Positions 49,365 through 59,710 of a DNA stretch of 64,000 nt are shown piece after piece. Source of the stretch: Earliella scabrosa (Eukaryota > Basidiomycota > Agaricomycetes > Polyporales > Polyporaceae); the NCBI GenBank assembly GCA_022605405.1, contig JABYQQ010000029.1, forward strand, positions 1 through 64,000, given 5' to 3'. Under the pieces are notes generated by a model. That model made no database searches. It was given only the letters and a program-made list of their open reading frames with translations, and was not told the DNA's origin. How positions within the stretch are numbered: the stretch's first letter is position 1; every line of letters begins with the position of its first letter. The translations under genes were made by a program, and so were the position numbers.

Positions 49365-50989
49365 GGTTCACGAGACGCAATCCCAACACTGTACTGCCTC
49401 TATGTACCCTTACCCTGTCGATGCGCCAATTGTATCTTGCGGAGGGATACCCATGGGAAGTGGACTCTCAAAGACACCGTGCGCCACAATGCGGAGAGAA
49501 TGGTGGTACGAGTCTGATACAGCCCGCCGCTGGAAGAGCAAATCCAGCACGAAGGACAACAGTGGGAGCGTTGGACGACATATGAGTGTGAGAGAACGAG
49601 AGTGGGGTGCGGTCTTAGCGCATGCGCCTATCATTTTCCCCGCTTCCCTCATCACTAGACACAACATTTATGCGACAGACTCTGGCAGGTCCGACAGGCT
49701 CATGTTTCCTCCTATCCCCGCTGCGAAAGGTATCTCAGTTTTAACCGCATGCGCAGACATTGAACCGTCGCCCCTCTGCCGCGTTTCAACCCGCAAACCT
49801 TTGCCTCGACCGGACTTCTTCTCAGCATCCTCCGAGTATCGCCTGTACACCGCTGTCACAACTACGCTATACCGCGCCGCGCTGCTTCTTGCTTCAAGGG
49901 GTCGGGAAAGGAAGCGATGCATCGATCGGAGTACTATGTTATATTAAACACTACCACCTAGTGAGTCTTCACATCGCCGTCGAGGCTCGAGCACCCTCAC
50001 GATGGTGGCACGAGCTGCGAACAGCTGTCAGTGTTCCGTGATTTAGCTGACAGGTGTTTCAATGCGAGGTTCATGAGACTCCACCATGGTCCACATCAGC
50101 TCCTCATGGTGACAGACGCCAAACCCCTCGATGCGGTGTGCTTCCTTACCCAGGATATAGCGGAGCAACCTCCGCACTTGTACGGCTTTGGGACCCTATC
50201 TGCATATTTAGTGCGAAATCTGCTTCCTCAATTTGTCACCACGCACTCGTCTCAATCGAAGAGCTTAACAAAACGTTGCTTCATTGCTAGACCGCGACAC
50301 TCATTGGCTACCACTCCGCCCCGAAGGTGGCGGCAGGTGCGCGTGTGATGGTCAGGTGGGAGACCGCAACGTTACCCCGTACAATAGATGCCACGGACCC
50401 GCTCGAGCGGGCTTGACTCCCCGCACGCGCATTGCCCCCACGCTGTTGACCATCAAGCTGGAGGTTGAAAGCACACGATACAACATACAGTCCTGCCGGG
50501 TTGCCGCTCATACGCATGTATACACACATACATATAGCGTAATAATGCGATGCAATGAGGTGATGTATGCGGGTGGGACAGTACCCGTGCAGCGCCATGT
50601 GGATGTACCGCATACTTGAGCAATGGACGAGATACGGCGAGGCGTTACGAGACCCGGATAAGAGGGTGGATGGCCGCCGAGACAGGGTCGTGAAGCGGAG
50701 ATTGTGACAAGTTCCTGGATATCGCGTTCTGGGCGCACCGGCACTGCGATGTATCATGTGCGAGAGCGATCGAGACAGAGACGAGAAGATGACAGGAACT
50801 GTACATATGGCGTGAGGCGTTCAAGTCGTTCGTGGATTGATGGTGGGTATATCGGATGGATGAATGTGTGCGATAAATCGTCGTCTAGAGTCCAACACGG
50901 GCGACCTAGCGTCACCCGTTATGTGCCGGCGGCCACTTCGTCTATGTGAATTCCCTATCAGACGGACGCAAGCGTCTATACAGACGCTG
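49365..50989. other. No recognisable gene
   Basis: About 1.6 kb beyond gene F. The plus-strand frame 49324-49947 starts inside the last exon of F in another frame and shows no domain. No splice chain found. Confidence 0.5.
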
Positions 50990-52350
50990 CAGTTCCCTGA
51001 AGGTGACCTGCGTCGCCTAAACCTACAAGAAGGACGGGCATGGGGTCGGCTCACTAGAGCGCGGAATTGGACGGGAGACGCAGGAGGCCGTGCTTGTCGT
51101 GAGACCACGCGTACGACCGGGGATGGGCGTGGATCCTCAAGCGAGCCCGAAGACAGAGCCCGGAGGTCTGAGAGTAGAACCAGGCTTCTTCGAGGGACGG
51201 AGCTTGCATGGGTGGAGGAACAGGCGTAGGCGCGGCAATGGAAGCACAGGGGATGGGGGCAGGAGCGGTTGGACGAACAAGAGCCGGCCTCACCCCCAGA
51301 CGGGCTGGGGTGGGGGTTGGTTTGAGCGGACGTTGCCGATGCTCATGAGCACCTCTTAGCAGAGCCTAAACTTATCGACAAGGCGCATTCACGAGCCGTG
51401 CCTGCTCGGAATCCTGCCCCAGTGGGCGGAGCGCATAAGCGAGGTCGTTGGTCCTGTAGATGCCTGCAGCCCGTGGGAGGGAAGGACGATCTCCGAGCGG
51501 CCGTAGAGGTGGGACTAAAGCGCGGCGTGGACGCCAAGTCGTCCGTCAAGGCGTAGCTGACGCCCTGTGGCAGGCATCCACCGACAATACCATGGAGTCC
51601 TTCGCGTCTGACTACGCCCTGCCAGGAGTCCCGGAAGAGCCGCTCTAGCGTCTTCTTCGAACGCTGCAGCAAGAGTCCGCGCTGCGACCTCGAACCCGTG
51701 GATGTGCAGGCATTGGGCATACACGCGTCGTCCAAGTCGCTGTCCGTCTCCCGCGGCTCATGCTCCGATAACCCGCGGTCCGCTGCCTGCGCCTGCTCCT
51801 CCTCCTGCCTTCTCTTACAGCAAGCGCGCAGGATCTCGTGTACGTGCAGGTGGGATGCTCTCGAGCTCTTGGTCCTGCTCGTCACCGCCAAGCACAACCC
51901 GAGGCGCACTGCAGGCAACATTCGCGATGTCTCGAAGGCCGCGGATGGACGTGCAGAAGACTTGCACTCCTTCGCGGTGTTAGTTTGCGCGGCAACGGCT
52001 CCTCCGGACGCGTGGTGGGGTCCGCTTGCAGAGCGGCTGACGAACCGGACTGAGCAGCGCGAAGATAGGTCCCTCAGGCTTCCCCTTCTGAGAAAGGCTG
52101 GAGGTGGCGCGCATCTTCCTTTGGGGAATCCTCGGCGAGTTTGGGTGCGCTGATAACGGTGATTCTTGTCACCTGGTTCTGGTCAAGCAGGGCATCTCGC
52201 CTGAAGCGAGCGAGGATGTGGGGGACATTTGTCGCTGGACGTGACGGACGTCAGGAGATGCGTCTGGAACGGAAGTGGGGGTGAAGCCGGGAACGGTGCC
52301 CGTCGTGATCCGGTCGTGGGCAGAGATCTCGTAGAATGTAGGGCGGTGAG
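50990..52350 (-). pseudogene. Decayed segmental repeat, copy 4 (partial)
   Basis: Near 51320-51440 the sequence cggacgttgccgatgctcat followed by cgacaaggcgcattc parallels 30960-31030 and 37330-37410, where the minus strand encodes HARSLMRLVDK and VTIRNV. The remainder is GC-rich with broken frames. It shows that the family spread beyond the tandem pair at 30-42 kb. Confidence 0.4.
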
Positions 52351-52499
52351 AGGGGTCCGGCGTCAGGATCGACTGGATATGCTCTGAGACTGCACGGTCT
52401 GCAGAGAATTCGTGATGAGTATCGTGTACACAGCTAGAGCGAGGATGCTACGCACAATATATGACGGATGGAGGGCAGGTGCTAACATGTAGACAGCCA

Positions 52500-52850
52500 T
52501 CGCGTCCTGTACTTGGAAAGGAGGGCGGCCTACGACCAGCGTATATGCGTCAACCTCAAGACTGTGACTGTTCACGATGCGAGCGGCGAGACAGAACTCA
52601 CCTACCTTGACGTCCAAGGTTATGTCGAGGGAGATGTTGCCGAGCTCGAGATCGAGGGGATTGACTTCGCCGTTGTGCATACGCTCACACGCGCCGATGA
52701 GTTGTCCCATGACAAGCGTGTTTCATGCTCTGTCATGACTTCTCGTTATTCTTGCAGCAGAGTTCAACAGTGAACGATATTGCTGTGGTCGAGGGACTTG
52801 TGGATATTGACTCCGGCATCGAGCTTGAGGGCGAAGTAAGTCAAATCTAG
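52500..52850 (+). CDS. Possible small spliced gene or fragment with two similar exons
   Basis: A plus-strand open stretch at about 52513-52680 encodes LKTVTVHDASGETELTYLDV and GYVEGDVAELEIEG. After a possible intron ending in ttcttgcag near 52758-52761, a second stretch encodes TVNDIAVVEGLVDIDSGIEL followed by the donor gtaagtc near 52840. The two exons resemble each other (TV.D, then a V-rich stretch, then a D..ELE end), suggesting internal duplication. No start or terminal exon is certain and I recognise no domain. It may be a fragment. Confidence 0.3.
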
Positions 52851-54613
52851 GGCTAACGCGACTTGCGCTCACCTGGACCTTGGCCGTCTAGTTGAGTGGG
52901 GAATGGGTGACAGCCTTGATTGGCGATTGCCTTGCAGGCGGACCTGTGCCGCACATGTCGTTGACATCGCGTGCGCTAGGTAAGCCTCCTGGTGGTTATA
53001 CAAACTTTGATTAGCTTCGGAACGGAGCGTAAGAAAGGGGAGGCGGGACCAGACGTCCACCGATCGTGACCGTGCAGCACCGAACGGACGGCATGTGTCC
53101 GAAGGAATGCTCGCCAGTGTTCGGACAGACTGAATGAGCGTAGCAGACGATAGTCATTAACTAGAGCTCGCAGATCGCGTCTGCACATAGGGAATAGAGA
53201 ATCTCATATATGGACAGTCCGGGCGAAGCCCCAACTGATAAACATGTGTACTTACGTCGCCGAGCATTCCCCTATACGCATGATCATGGTTCTACGAAAC
53301 GCGCCTGTGATGACGGGGAAAGACGCTGGTTGAGCCGTGCCTAATTCTTTCGACGTGTTCCGGCGGCGCGAGGTGGAAGATGATGAAGGGCCTAGTTGAC
53401 GGCGTCATGATTGGGGGCCGTAGCGAGAGGGTGTCGGCGAGGCGAGGGAGACATAGTCGGTAGAGAGGGGCGGAAATCGTCTCGGCCTAACATCGCTGTT
53501 GACGCAGTCTGGAGGCTGGCGGCGGGGAGCGGGGAGAGGCGCGCCGTTGTCGACAAGAGGCGACGCTGGTAGTGACTAGTGAACTGTGAATTAGGGCGCG
53601 TGGTCATTGATCAACTTCGTTCAACACATGTCCGTTGCTTATGTCAGCCGCTCGCGTAAGTATGTGCGCATAACATTCGACGGTCCGCAGCCCGGACCTC
53701 ATGCATCAGTGACCTGCACGAAGTCGGCGCGGGGAGTCGACATCGGCGAGTGATCTTCGCCCTCGTAGGTCGCTCCTTCGGACTCGGCTGATAACGGCAG
53801 ACAGGAGGAGCGAGTACGTCAGGGACCGTGCACCAAAACCTTGAGGCTGATGCTTCTCATGCCTGCAGGCTCAAAGCTTACGGTACACGACCGACACGCT
53901 GCCACCGGGATGACATGTACACGTACTTACTGGAGACTCCATGAACAGCATAAATAATCGATAAGCCGTGGTGATGAGAGAAGGGCCCAGTGGACGCGGC
54001 TGTTCCAGCCCTGGATATACCAACTCCATAACTTATTATAACGGACGGATGCACGCGTCCATGCATGTCACTCGTAGACGGCCGACGTCGCAGCGAATAT
54101 CAGCGGGAGATCTGCTCACCCAAGCGCGGACATCCAGCGCAGGTCCGCGTGAACGTTTGAACCGTGCTGTGGCGAGACCATGCGTCGGATCCTTCACGGT
54201 CTTGGGTCTGCGGGGCGGAATGACGCGGGGCCTGGTTGACCGTGACAGGCTGAGGACTGGGCGCTGGGAGAGGCTGTCGGCGGGACAAGGTAGGCTTAGC
54301 GCTGGGCCGTGGAGAGGGGCAGACGTAGTGTAAGCCTTACGCCGGCGATATCTAGCAGTCTTTGACTTGTCTGTGGGTGGGCGGCGGGCGAGCAGCGAGC
54401 TCACCGAGTCACCGTCGTCGTAACACTAAGCGCCCGCAGTGCTTATGTCAGCTAGAGTTCCCCTTTAGGATGCAAGCATGATGGCTTCGGAGTACTCAGT
54501 ACGCCGTCGTCGGCGTACTCAATAACCGTCCACTGCGAATGATATTGTAAGTGATACGGCGTATCTGATATAGCAAGTACGACAGCTCCGCTACCATTGC
54601 TAACGTTTCCCCT
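52851..54613. other. No recognisable gene; left flank of the retrotransposon
   Basis: About 1.8 kb. Similar GC-rich phrases recur near 53386-53650 and 54200-54450 (for example gcttatgtcagc in both), suggesting an old local duplication. No coding chain supported. Confidence 0.5.
54498..54519. repeat. Perfect 9-bp inverted repeat with 4-nt loop
   Basis: agtacgccg at 54498-54506 and cggcgtact at 54511-54519 are exact reverse complements around tcgt. It lies about 95 bp outside the left LTR. It could be a hairpin or chance; no function assigned. Confidence 0.8.
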
Positions 54614-55178
54614 TGTTGTGGGTCAGGGTCTGCCGGACGCCAACTAGGATCAGTTAAAGCGCGCGAGGTGCTATACGAGATAGCGCAGGGGTTCGAGTAA
54701 GTACAAGAACGGAGTAATGACTCACTATTGCCGAGTACACTGTAAATCCTTACCTTTAGACGAGTTCTCTAGTGGTCAAGCCCCGTTTGACTTAGTAGTA
54801 CAGTAGCGCGTAGCTTACTGTACCTCTAGAGGTCGCGCAAATAGAGCGAATCGTATTCACGTTGAACGGGGAGTTGTCACACAGTGAGTATTCACACAAG
54901 GGTTGGGATTCAAGAGGATTGGATTGCCAGGGGCTCCGAGCCCGTCCTTATATACCTATTGTATCCTACTAAGCTAGATAGTTCTACTGTATTCCGGAAC
55001 AAATGAGTCTGACTCAGAGGAAGTCAGAGAGTGTTCTGCATATGTCTGGAAGGTAATAGTACATTCCATATGAGTCAAAGTATGATACGAGTCATGTCTT
55101 GATTATTCGAGGGAGTATCGAGTCTATTCTAGAGTACAGTATGCGTGACACGGCGTAAGGAGTAAGAGATCCACAACA
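54614..55178 (-). repeat. Complete 3' LTR, 565 bp
   Basis: Begins TGTTGTGGG and ends CCACAACA in the + orientation, giving 8-bp terminal inverted repeats. The minus strand has a TATATAAGG promoter element at 54946-54954. It abuts the polypurine tract on its inner (right) side. Confidence 0.92.
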
Positions 55179-55195
55179 TACGCCCCCCAGACTCG
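55179..55195 (-). other. Polypurine tract candidate of the retrotransposon
   Basis: On the minus strand the sequence CTGGGGGGCG lies just upstream of the 3' LTR, the usual place for the plus-strand primer of reverse transcription. The run of six G is typical. Confidence 0.7.
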
Positions 55196-55352
55196 ATACA
55201 TACCTCGGATTAATCGCTACCCCGCGCTAGATTACTGACATGGTTGCGTATCCGAATGTTCTCGTTTGGCACGGAGGTACCGGATACAGGAGCGAAGGGA
55301 AGGGAATCTGGTGGACAAGGTTGAGATGGTTGGGTGACAGGACCATGACAAC

Positions 55353-58300
55353 TCAGCGTGTTGCGCTCTCCGAGTCCGTAGAGAGGACGAGAGATGACGG
55401 ATCGGAAGGGTAGTGAGGTCCGAAGAGAGGTTGGGACCGTTGGGGCGGCGAATCTTGGCCTTCTATCGAAAGGACCGGGGCCAGACTGTTCATGTCTGGA
55501 CAATCGCAGGCCTGTTTGGCGTCATCTGTAGGAGAGCAAAAATGCCTGGCGACGTTGTCCGGCTCCAGACTGTGGTTCTCGAGCTCTGAATGCTTGGACG
55601 GAGACACCATGGTGGGGATGTACGCGGACTCGGAGTTCCCCAAGCCGATGTTTCGCTGACCGGGGAAAGTCTCGAGCCTGTCGAGTTCGAAGTGCTTAGT
55701 CGCGTAATTGTAACCCCAAGAGCCGGGCGAGTAAGCAGCGTGCCCATGCCAAGATAGCAATGGAGGTGGGTGGCAAGGGTTGGTGGTCGGAGCAGTAGAG
55801 AGAAAGGGTTGATGTACGAGTGCGGACGAGAGGTCGGGGACGTGTAAGAAGGGTGTGCCATAAAACTCGCCGTTGTTGCGAGGGGATGTCAAGAGCTCAG
55901 GCCTCTCCGTCTCCATGACACATTCCTGCTGAGCTCGTACTCGCAGGTCTTGAGAGTCCCGCTCTTGGAGATAGAGTTGACGAGTTTGTGCTCGATCTCC
56001 CGATGAGGTCAGTGTCCGGGCAAGAACTCGGAACGCGTGCCCGTTCTCGTCCTGTGGCTCTGTCGGAGCACCGTCCATAACGTTGAGAACACGTCCAGAA
56101 CTTCCTAGTTGTACCTGAGTCTCCCCCCCATGACGAAGAAGGGAGATCGAGTACTGGTCAGCGAAGTCGTTGCCAAGAATCAACGGCATCGACATGCCTT
56201 TGACGATGTATGCTTCGACTTTCATCTTAACAGGGCCCTCGGCGGTGTCAAAGAAAAGGTCGAGGGGAACGTATCCGTTGATGCTTGCGTTCCCTGCCAC
56301 TTGAATCAGCTCGACCTTCTGTCCAAAGCGCGGCCTGGGAGCATCCCTCAGAGCACTGAGAGTTTTCTGTGAGACAAGCGTGATGTCCGAACCCGAATCG
56401 ATGATGATGGGTATGGGATTCTCACTGAGTCTCTGCAGACGCACCATAACAGTCGTCGGGCGAGCACTTAGAAATGAACGTCCAGGAGGGCGAGCGAGGG
56501 TTCGCTTGAGCTCGACCAAGGGTTCAGAGAGCCGTTCCGTGGTTTCTCGACGGTACGCCGACTGTTTCCTTCCTAGGAGTATTTGTGCAATCCAACGACG
56601 CGGATTGTACGTCTGGGCTTTATGCTGAGGGTGGTGCGCGGAAGCTGTGTACGCTCGAGCTGAGTGCGGAGTCGGTTGCTCGGAGTGAGTAGCGTACGAA
56701 CTTGCTTTGAATTCGCCGTGAGGGTCTGCGCGTCTGCCACCAAGGAGTCTGACGTCTTGAGGTTCGGTCTCGGAGTCTGTGAGCTTGTCAAAGTACAACG
56801 CGTCATACGCTTCCTGTGCTTCTGTGCTCTCAGAATCTTGAGTGACGAAGTTAGCACGCGCAAATTTGGTTCCCTGACGAGCGTGCTTACACTCGTAGTC
56901 CCAGTGCTTTCCACTGCCGCAGTGGTAGCATGGACGAGCACCCTTTGACTCCGGAGTGGCCTTCTGGGAGACGTTGGCGTCATCCTTGGGAAACTTCGGA
57001 GGCGACAGCGACTTTGACCAGCCGACGAGGTTCGTACTAGTGCGGTACTGTGAGGGAGCGGTGTGAGGGTAAACGGGCGTGTGTTCTCGGTACGCCGACG
57101 GCTCGGTGTTGTGTACATTCAGAACCGCCTCTAGCTCCAGGAGGTCGTCCTCGTGAAGCTTGATTGCGTTCTGCAGGTCCGACGTGGAATTGTACAGCTT
57201 GGGGGTGAGAATGGTCCGCCAAGCGAGAGGTGCGCCTGCCATGATGTCCGTAATAAGCTCGCTTTCTGAATTATCGAACACGAGTTCGAGAAGCTCACGT
57301 TTACGGATGAAGTATTGGCTCGGGGTCTCATGAGCGTGTCCTGACTGACGGTATCGGATGGACATGGCGGTCTTGCGAGTCTTCTCCACCCAGGTGCGGT
57401 TCATGTAGAACGCACCGATGACTTCGCGTATGTTCTCCCAGTCACGCTCGCAGTAATCCCGCCGATCCTCCGGAAGCGTGTAATACCACCGCTCCGCGTC
57501 TCCGGTGAGCCGCTGGGGTACCACCATGCCCAATTGCCGTCGGATTGTCGGTGACTTCTTGGCTATGTCGTTCAGTCGGAGGATCCAGCGAGCGAGGGCG
57601 TCCGTGTCGCCGTCCCAAGTGGGTACAATCTCCATCTTGAGTTTGAAATCGAAGTGGGCTTCGGGCGTTGGACGAGTCGCGGTACGAGGCACGAGAGGGC
57701 CTGACGTCCCTCGTGAACCGTGATGGCGAGGAGGTGGAGGTGGACGACGCGGTGGTGGACCTCCGTCGTCTTCATCATCGCTACTCGGATCGCTGGGGTC
57801 GGGGTCATCAGGCCGCTCAGATTCTTCGTCGTGCAACAGGTTGTGTGACACTTGAGACGAGCTGCTAGGAGATAGCGGAGTCGCGGATCGATGATTGAGA
57901 GTGGGAGAAGCGGGGAAATGACCTGGAAACGTACTCGTTCCCTGATTAGTGACTGAACGCTGGAACATCCTAGTGATACTCGACGGACCCTGGGAGAATG
58001 GGGACGGGTCCTCCTTGGTGTATCGTCGACGGATGTACTGAGAAATGCTGTCAGCCGGAAGGTGAGGAGGTATGTCTCGAGGCGGCTGCGGGGATTTCAC
58101 CTTGAGCTTCTGGAAAGCCGTCGCGAGCTCTTCTTCCGCAGAATCTTCGCCAGCTGCAGGTGCAACCTGGAGGAAGTGACGTTCTTGCAGGTAGGGTCCG
58201 GGATGGACGGCAGCCAGTCGAGACAGGAAGTATTCTACTTCGCGTCTGAAACAGGCTCCTAGAATCTCAAAATCGTTAGCTTCATAAGCGTACTGCGAGT

Positions 58301-58901
58301 ACGTGTTATCTCCTCCCCATATGGGAATGGGCGGGACTGGCTTCTTGAGCCTCCGAAAGGCCGGTGCAGCAATGCGGCGGCATGCTTCCAAAATACTCCG
58401 AAGGGAGTCATATGCGGACTCATTCACACACAGAGTCGGGACCTCCTGGGTGTTGTCCACCCAGACGAGAGTCAACATTTCACGCAGAGTCTTTAGGACG
58501 TATGCAAAGGTGGTCTCTTGGGAGCGAGAAAGGAAATGTTGCGAATGAGAAAAGTTATATAAAGCGTACCTTCCGAATAAACAAGACTGTCCGTATTCAA
58601 CCGCGTCCTTCAGACGCTCCGTTACGGCGGGATCCTTCTGCGCACGGTGAGAGAGGGAGAGTGTCGGAAATATGTCGGCATAGTCCTCGAGCCAGACATG
58701 GGACCCGATCTCCTCTGGTGACGGCTTCTGGCGAGAGCAAAAGGAATAATGTCGTAGCTTCGGTTCAATAGTTATATTTACATGTGTGGGCTTCGAGTTG
58801 CCACGAGTAGGGCGGGCAGTCGAGGTTTCCGAGTCGGAGTGGCCGTTGGCCGCAGGATGGGCTCCATCCTGGCCGGGAGCTTGAGTCTCAGTGATATTCA
58901 T
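55353..58901 (-). CDS. Gag-protease polyprotein of the LTR element
   Basis: One uninterrupted ORF of 1182 codons. A Gag capsid-like domain lies at roughly residues 415-600 (starts near FDFKLKMEIVPTWDGD, contains the W..L..Y pattern typical of retrotransposon Gag). A CCHC zinc knuckle lies at about 655-670 (CYHCGSGKHWDYEC). A retropepsin lies at about 830-915, with the catalytic DSG triad in IIIDSGSDITL and the flap-side LILGNDF. The N-terminal 400 residues are of unknown function and include Pro-rich and acidic linkers. After the protease come about 260 residues with no reverse-transcriptase motif, then a stop only 175 bp from the LTR. The intact frame and identical LTRs imply recent insertion. 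A 54-nt GT-AG stretch near residue 40 could be spliced in frame. Confidence 0.9.
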   Translation of the reverse strand: MNITETQAPGQDGAHPAANGHSDSETSTARPTRGNSKPTHVNITIEPKLRHYSFCSRQKPSPEEIGSHVWLEDYADIFPTLSLSHRAQKDPAVTERLKDAVEYGQSCLFGRYALYNFSHSQHFLSRSQETTFAYVLKTLREMLTLVWVDNTQEVPTLCVNESAYDSLRSILEACRRIAAPAFRRLKKPVPPIPIWGGDNTYSQYAYEANDFEILGACFRREVEYFLSRLAAVHPGPYLQERHFLQVAPAAGEDSAEEELATAFQKLKVKSPQPPRDIPPHLPADSISQYIRRRYTKEDPSPFSQGPSSITRMFQRSVTNQGTSTFPGHFPASPTLNHRSATPLSPSSSSQVSHNLLHDEESERPDDPDPSDPSSDDEDDGGPPPRRPPPPPRHHGSRGTSGPLVPRTATRPTPEAHFDFKLKMEIVPTWDGDTDALARWILRLNDIAKKSPTIRRQLGMVVPQRLTGDAERWYYTLPEDRRDYCERDWENIREVIGAFYMNRTWVEKTRKTAMSIRYRQSGHAHETPSQYFIRKRELLELVFDNSESELITDIMAGAPLAWRTILTPKLYNSTSDLQNAIKLHEDDLLELEAVLNVHNTEPSAYREHTPVYPHTAPSQYRTSTNLVGWSKSLSPPKFPKDDANVSQKATPESKGARPCYHCGSGKHWDYECKHARQGTKFARANFVTQDSESTEAQEAYDALYFDKLTDSETEPQDVRLLGGRRADPHGEFKASSYATHSEQPTPHSARAYTASAHHPQHKAQTYNPRRWIAQILLGRKQSAYRRETTERLSEPLVELKRTLARPPGRSFLSARPTTVMVRLQRLSENPIPIIIDSGSDITLVSQKTLSALRDAPRPRFGQKVELIQVAGNASINGYVPLDLFFDTAEGPVKMKVEAYIVKGMSMPLILGNDFADQYSISLLRHGGETQVQLGSSGRVLNVMDGAPTEPQDENGHAFRVLARTLTSSGDRAQTRQLYLQERDSQDLRVRAQQECVMETERPELLTSPRNNGEFYGTPFLHVPDLSSALVHQPFLSTAPTTNPCHPPPLLSWHGHAAYSPGSWGYNYATKHFELDRLETFPGQRNIGLGNSESAYIPTMVSPSKHSELENHSLEPDNVARHFCSPTDDAKQACDCPDMNSLAPVLSIEGQDSPPQRSQPLFGPHYPSDPSSLVLSTDSESATR

Positions 58902-59037
58902 ATCAAGTCAGAAAACGTTGTTGGATTCAGCAGAAAGTAGGTGTATAGAGGCGGAGCTCGTAGTGGTGTAAGTAGAGGAAAGGGTATGTAGCGGTGATGA
59001 CGCTAGTCGAGAGAACCTGCCTAATTAGGAAGGATTT

Positions 59038-59054
59038 CCCAGTGTGTCCACCAC
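59038..59054 (-). other. Primer-binding-site candidate
   Basis: On the minus strand, immediately after the 5' LTR and one nucleotide in, the sequence TGGTGGACACACTGGG begins with the TGG expected from pairing to a tRNA 3'-CCA end. I cannot name the tRNA. Confidence 0.5.
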
Positions 59055-59399
59055 TGTTGTGGGTCAGGGTCTGCCGGACGCCAACTAGGATCAGTTAAAG
59101 CGCGCGAGGTGCTATACGAGATAGCGCAGGGGTTCGAGTAAGTACAAGAACGGAGTAATGACTCACTATTGCCGAGTACACTGTAAATCCTTACCTTTAG
59201 ACGAGTTCTCTAGTGGTCAAGCCCCGTTTGACTTAGTAGTACAGTAGCGCGTAGCTTACTGTACCTCTAGAGGTCGCGCAAATAGAGCGAATCGTATTCA
59301 CGTTGAACGGGGAGTTGTCACACAGTGAGTATTCACACAAGGGTTGGGATTCAAGAGGATTGGATTGCCAGGGGCTCCGAGCCCGTCCTTATATACCTA
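59055..59399 (-). repeat. Truncated 5' LTR (345 of 565 bp)
   Basis: Identical by eye to 54614-54958. The remaining 220 bp, corresponding to 54959-55178, is missing here and is replaced from 59400 by the Helitron terminus. The break is between A and T of the LTR sequence tatacctA/Ttgtatcc, the normal Helitron target. Confidence 0.92.
59387..59395 (-). promoter_or_regulatory. TATA box of the 5' LTR
   Basis: Minus strand reads TATATAAGG, the likely core promoter for the Gag-protease transcript. The Helitron ends only 4 bp upstream (right), so all upstream U3 control sequence is displaced. Confidence 0.7.
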
Positions 59400-59426
59400 C
59401 TAGACGTCAACCCGTGCTCCGCACGG
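59400..59426 (-). other. Helitron 3' terminus: hairpin plus CTAG
   Basis: Perfect 6-bp stem (59412-59417 with 59421-59426) and 3-nt loop, 12 nt from the terminal CTAG at 59400-59403. In the family this hairpin marks the end of rolling-circle transfer. The 59427-59710 stretch between it and the next gene is non-coding. Confidence 0.92.
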
Positions 59427-59710
59427 TTCAGACTAAGTAGACGCTGATGTTTACGAAGTCTTGTACAACATCGTGTGAAGAGGCTATCATGTTCCCAAAC
59501 TGATTTCAGCACACGGAGAGAAGGTCATAGTATTGTATCGCACGAAGAGACCAAGACTCAGCGCACATACCATGGACACACAATTCAATCCATATCCCGC
59601 GTAGAATGGGCGCCAAAGTATCGGACCAGAACACATGGTGCGTCTGCCTGCAAGAAGAGAATACAAACAACGACAATAGTATCCCTATCCCATCTGCAAG
59701 TCCCGCCGCC

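Larger units (their letters stand above)
54614..59399 (-). mobile_element. LTR retrotransposon with Gag-protease only, right LTR cut by a Helitron
   Basis: Two direct repeats, 54614-54958 and 59055-59399, look identical over 345 bp. The left LTR extends to 55178 and is bounded by TGTTGTGG and CCACAACA, an 8-bp terminal inverted repeat with TG...CA ends. On the coding (minus) strand the right LTR is the 5' LTR, followed by a primer-binding-site candidate, a 153-bp leader, one long ORF and a G-rich polypurine tract before the 3' LTR. Internal length between the LTRs is about 3.9 kb. There is no reverse transcriptase, RNase H or integrase anywhere inside, so movement would need enzymes supplied in trans. 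The right LTR lacks its outer 220 bp because a Helitron ends exactly there. No target-site duplication can be checked, since the right flank is outside the window. Confidence 0.9.

Noticed and set aside
55353..58901. Search for a reverse transcriptase or integrase in or around the Gag ORF
   Set aside because: No YxDD, RNase H or HHCC/DDE pattern is visible in the translated frame, and the ORF ends 175 bp from the LTR.
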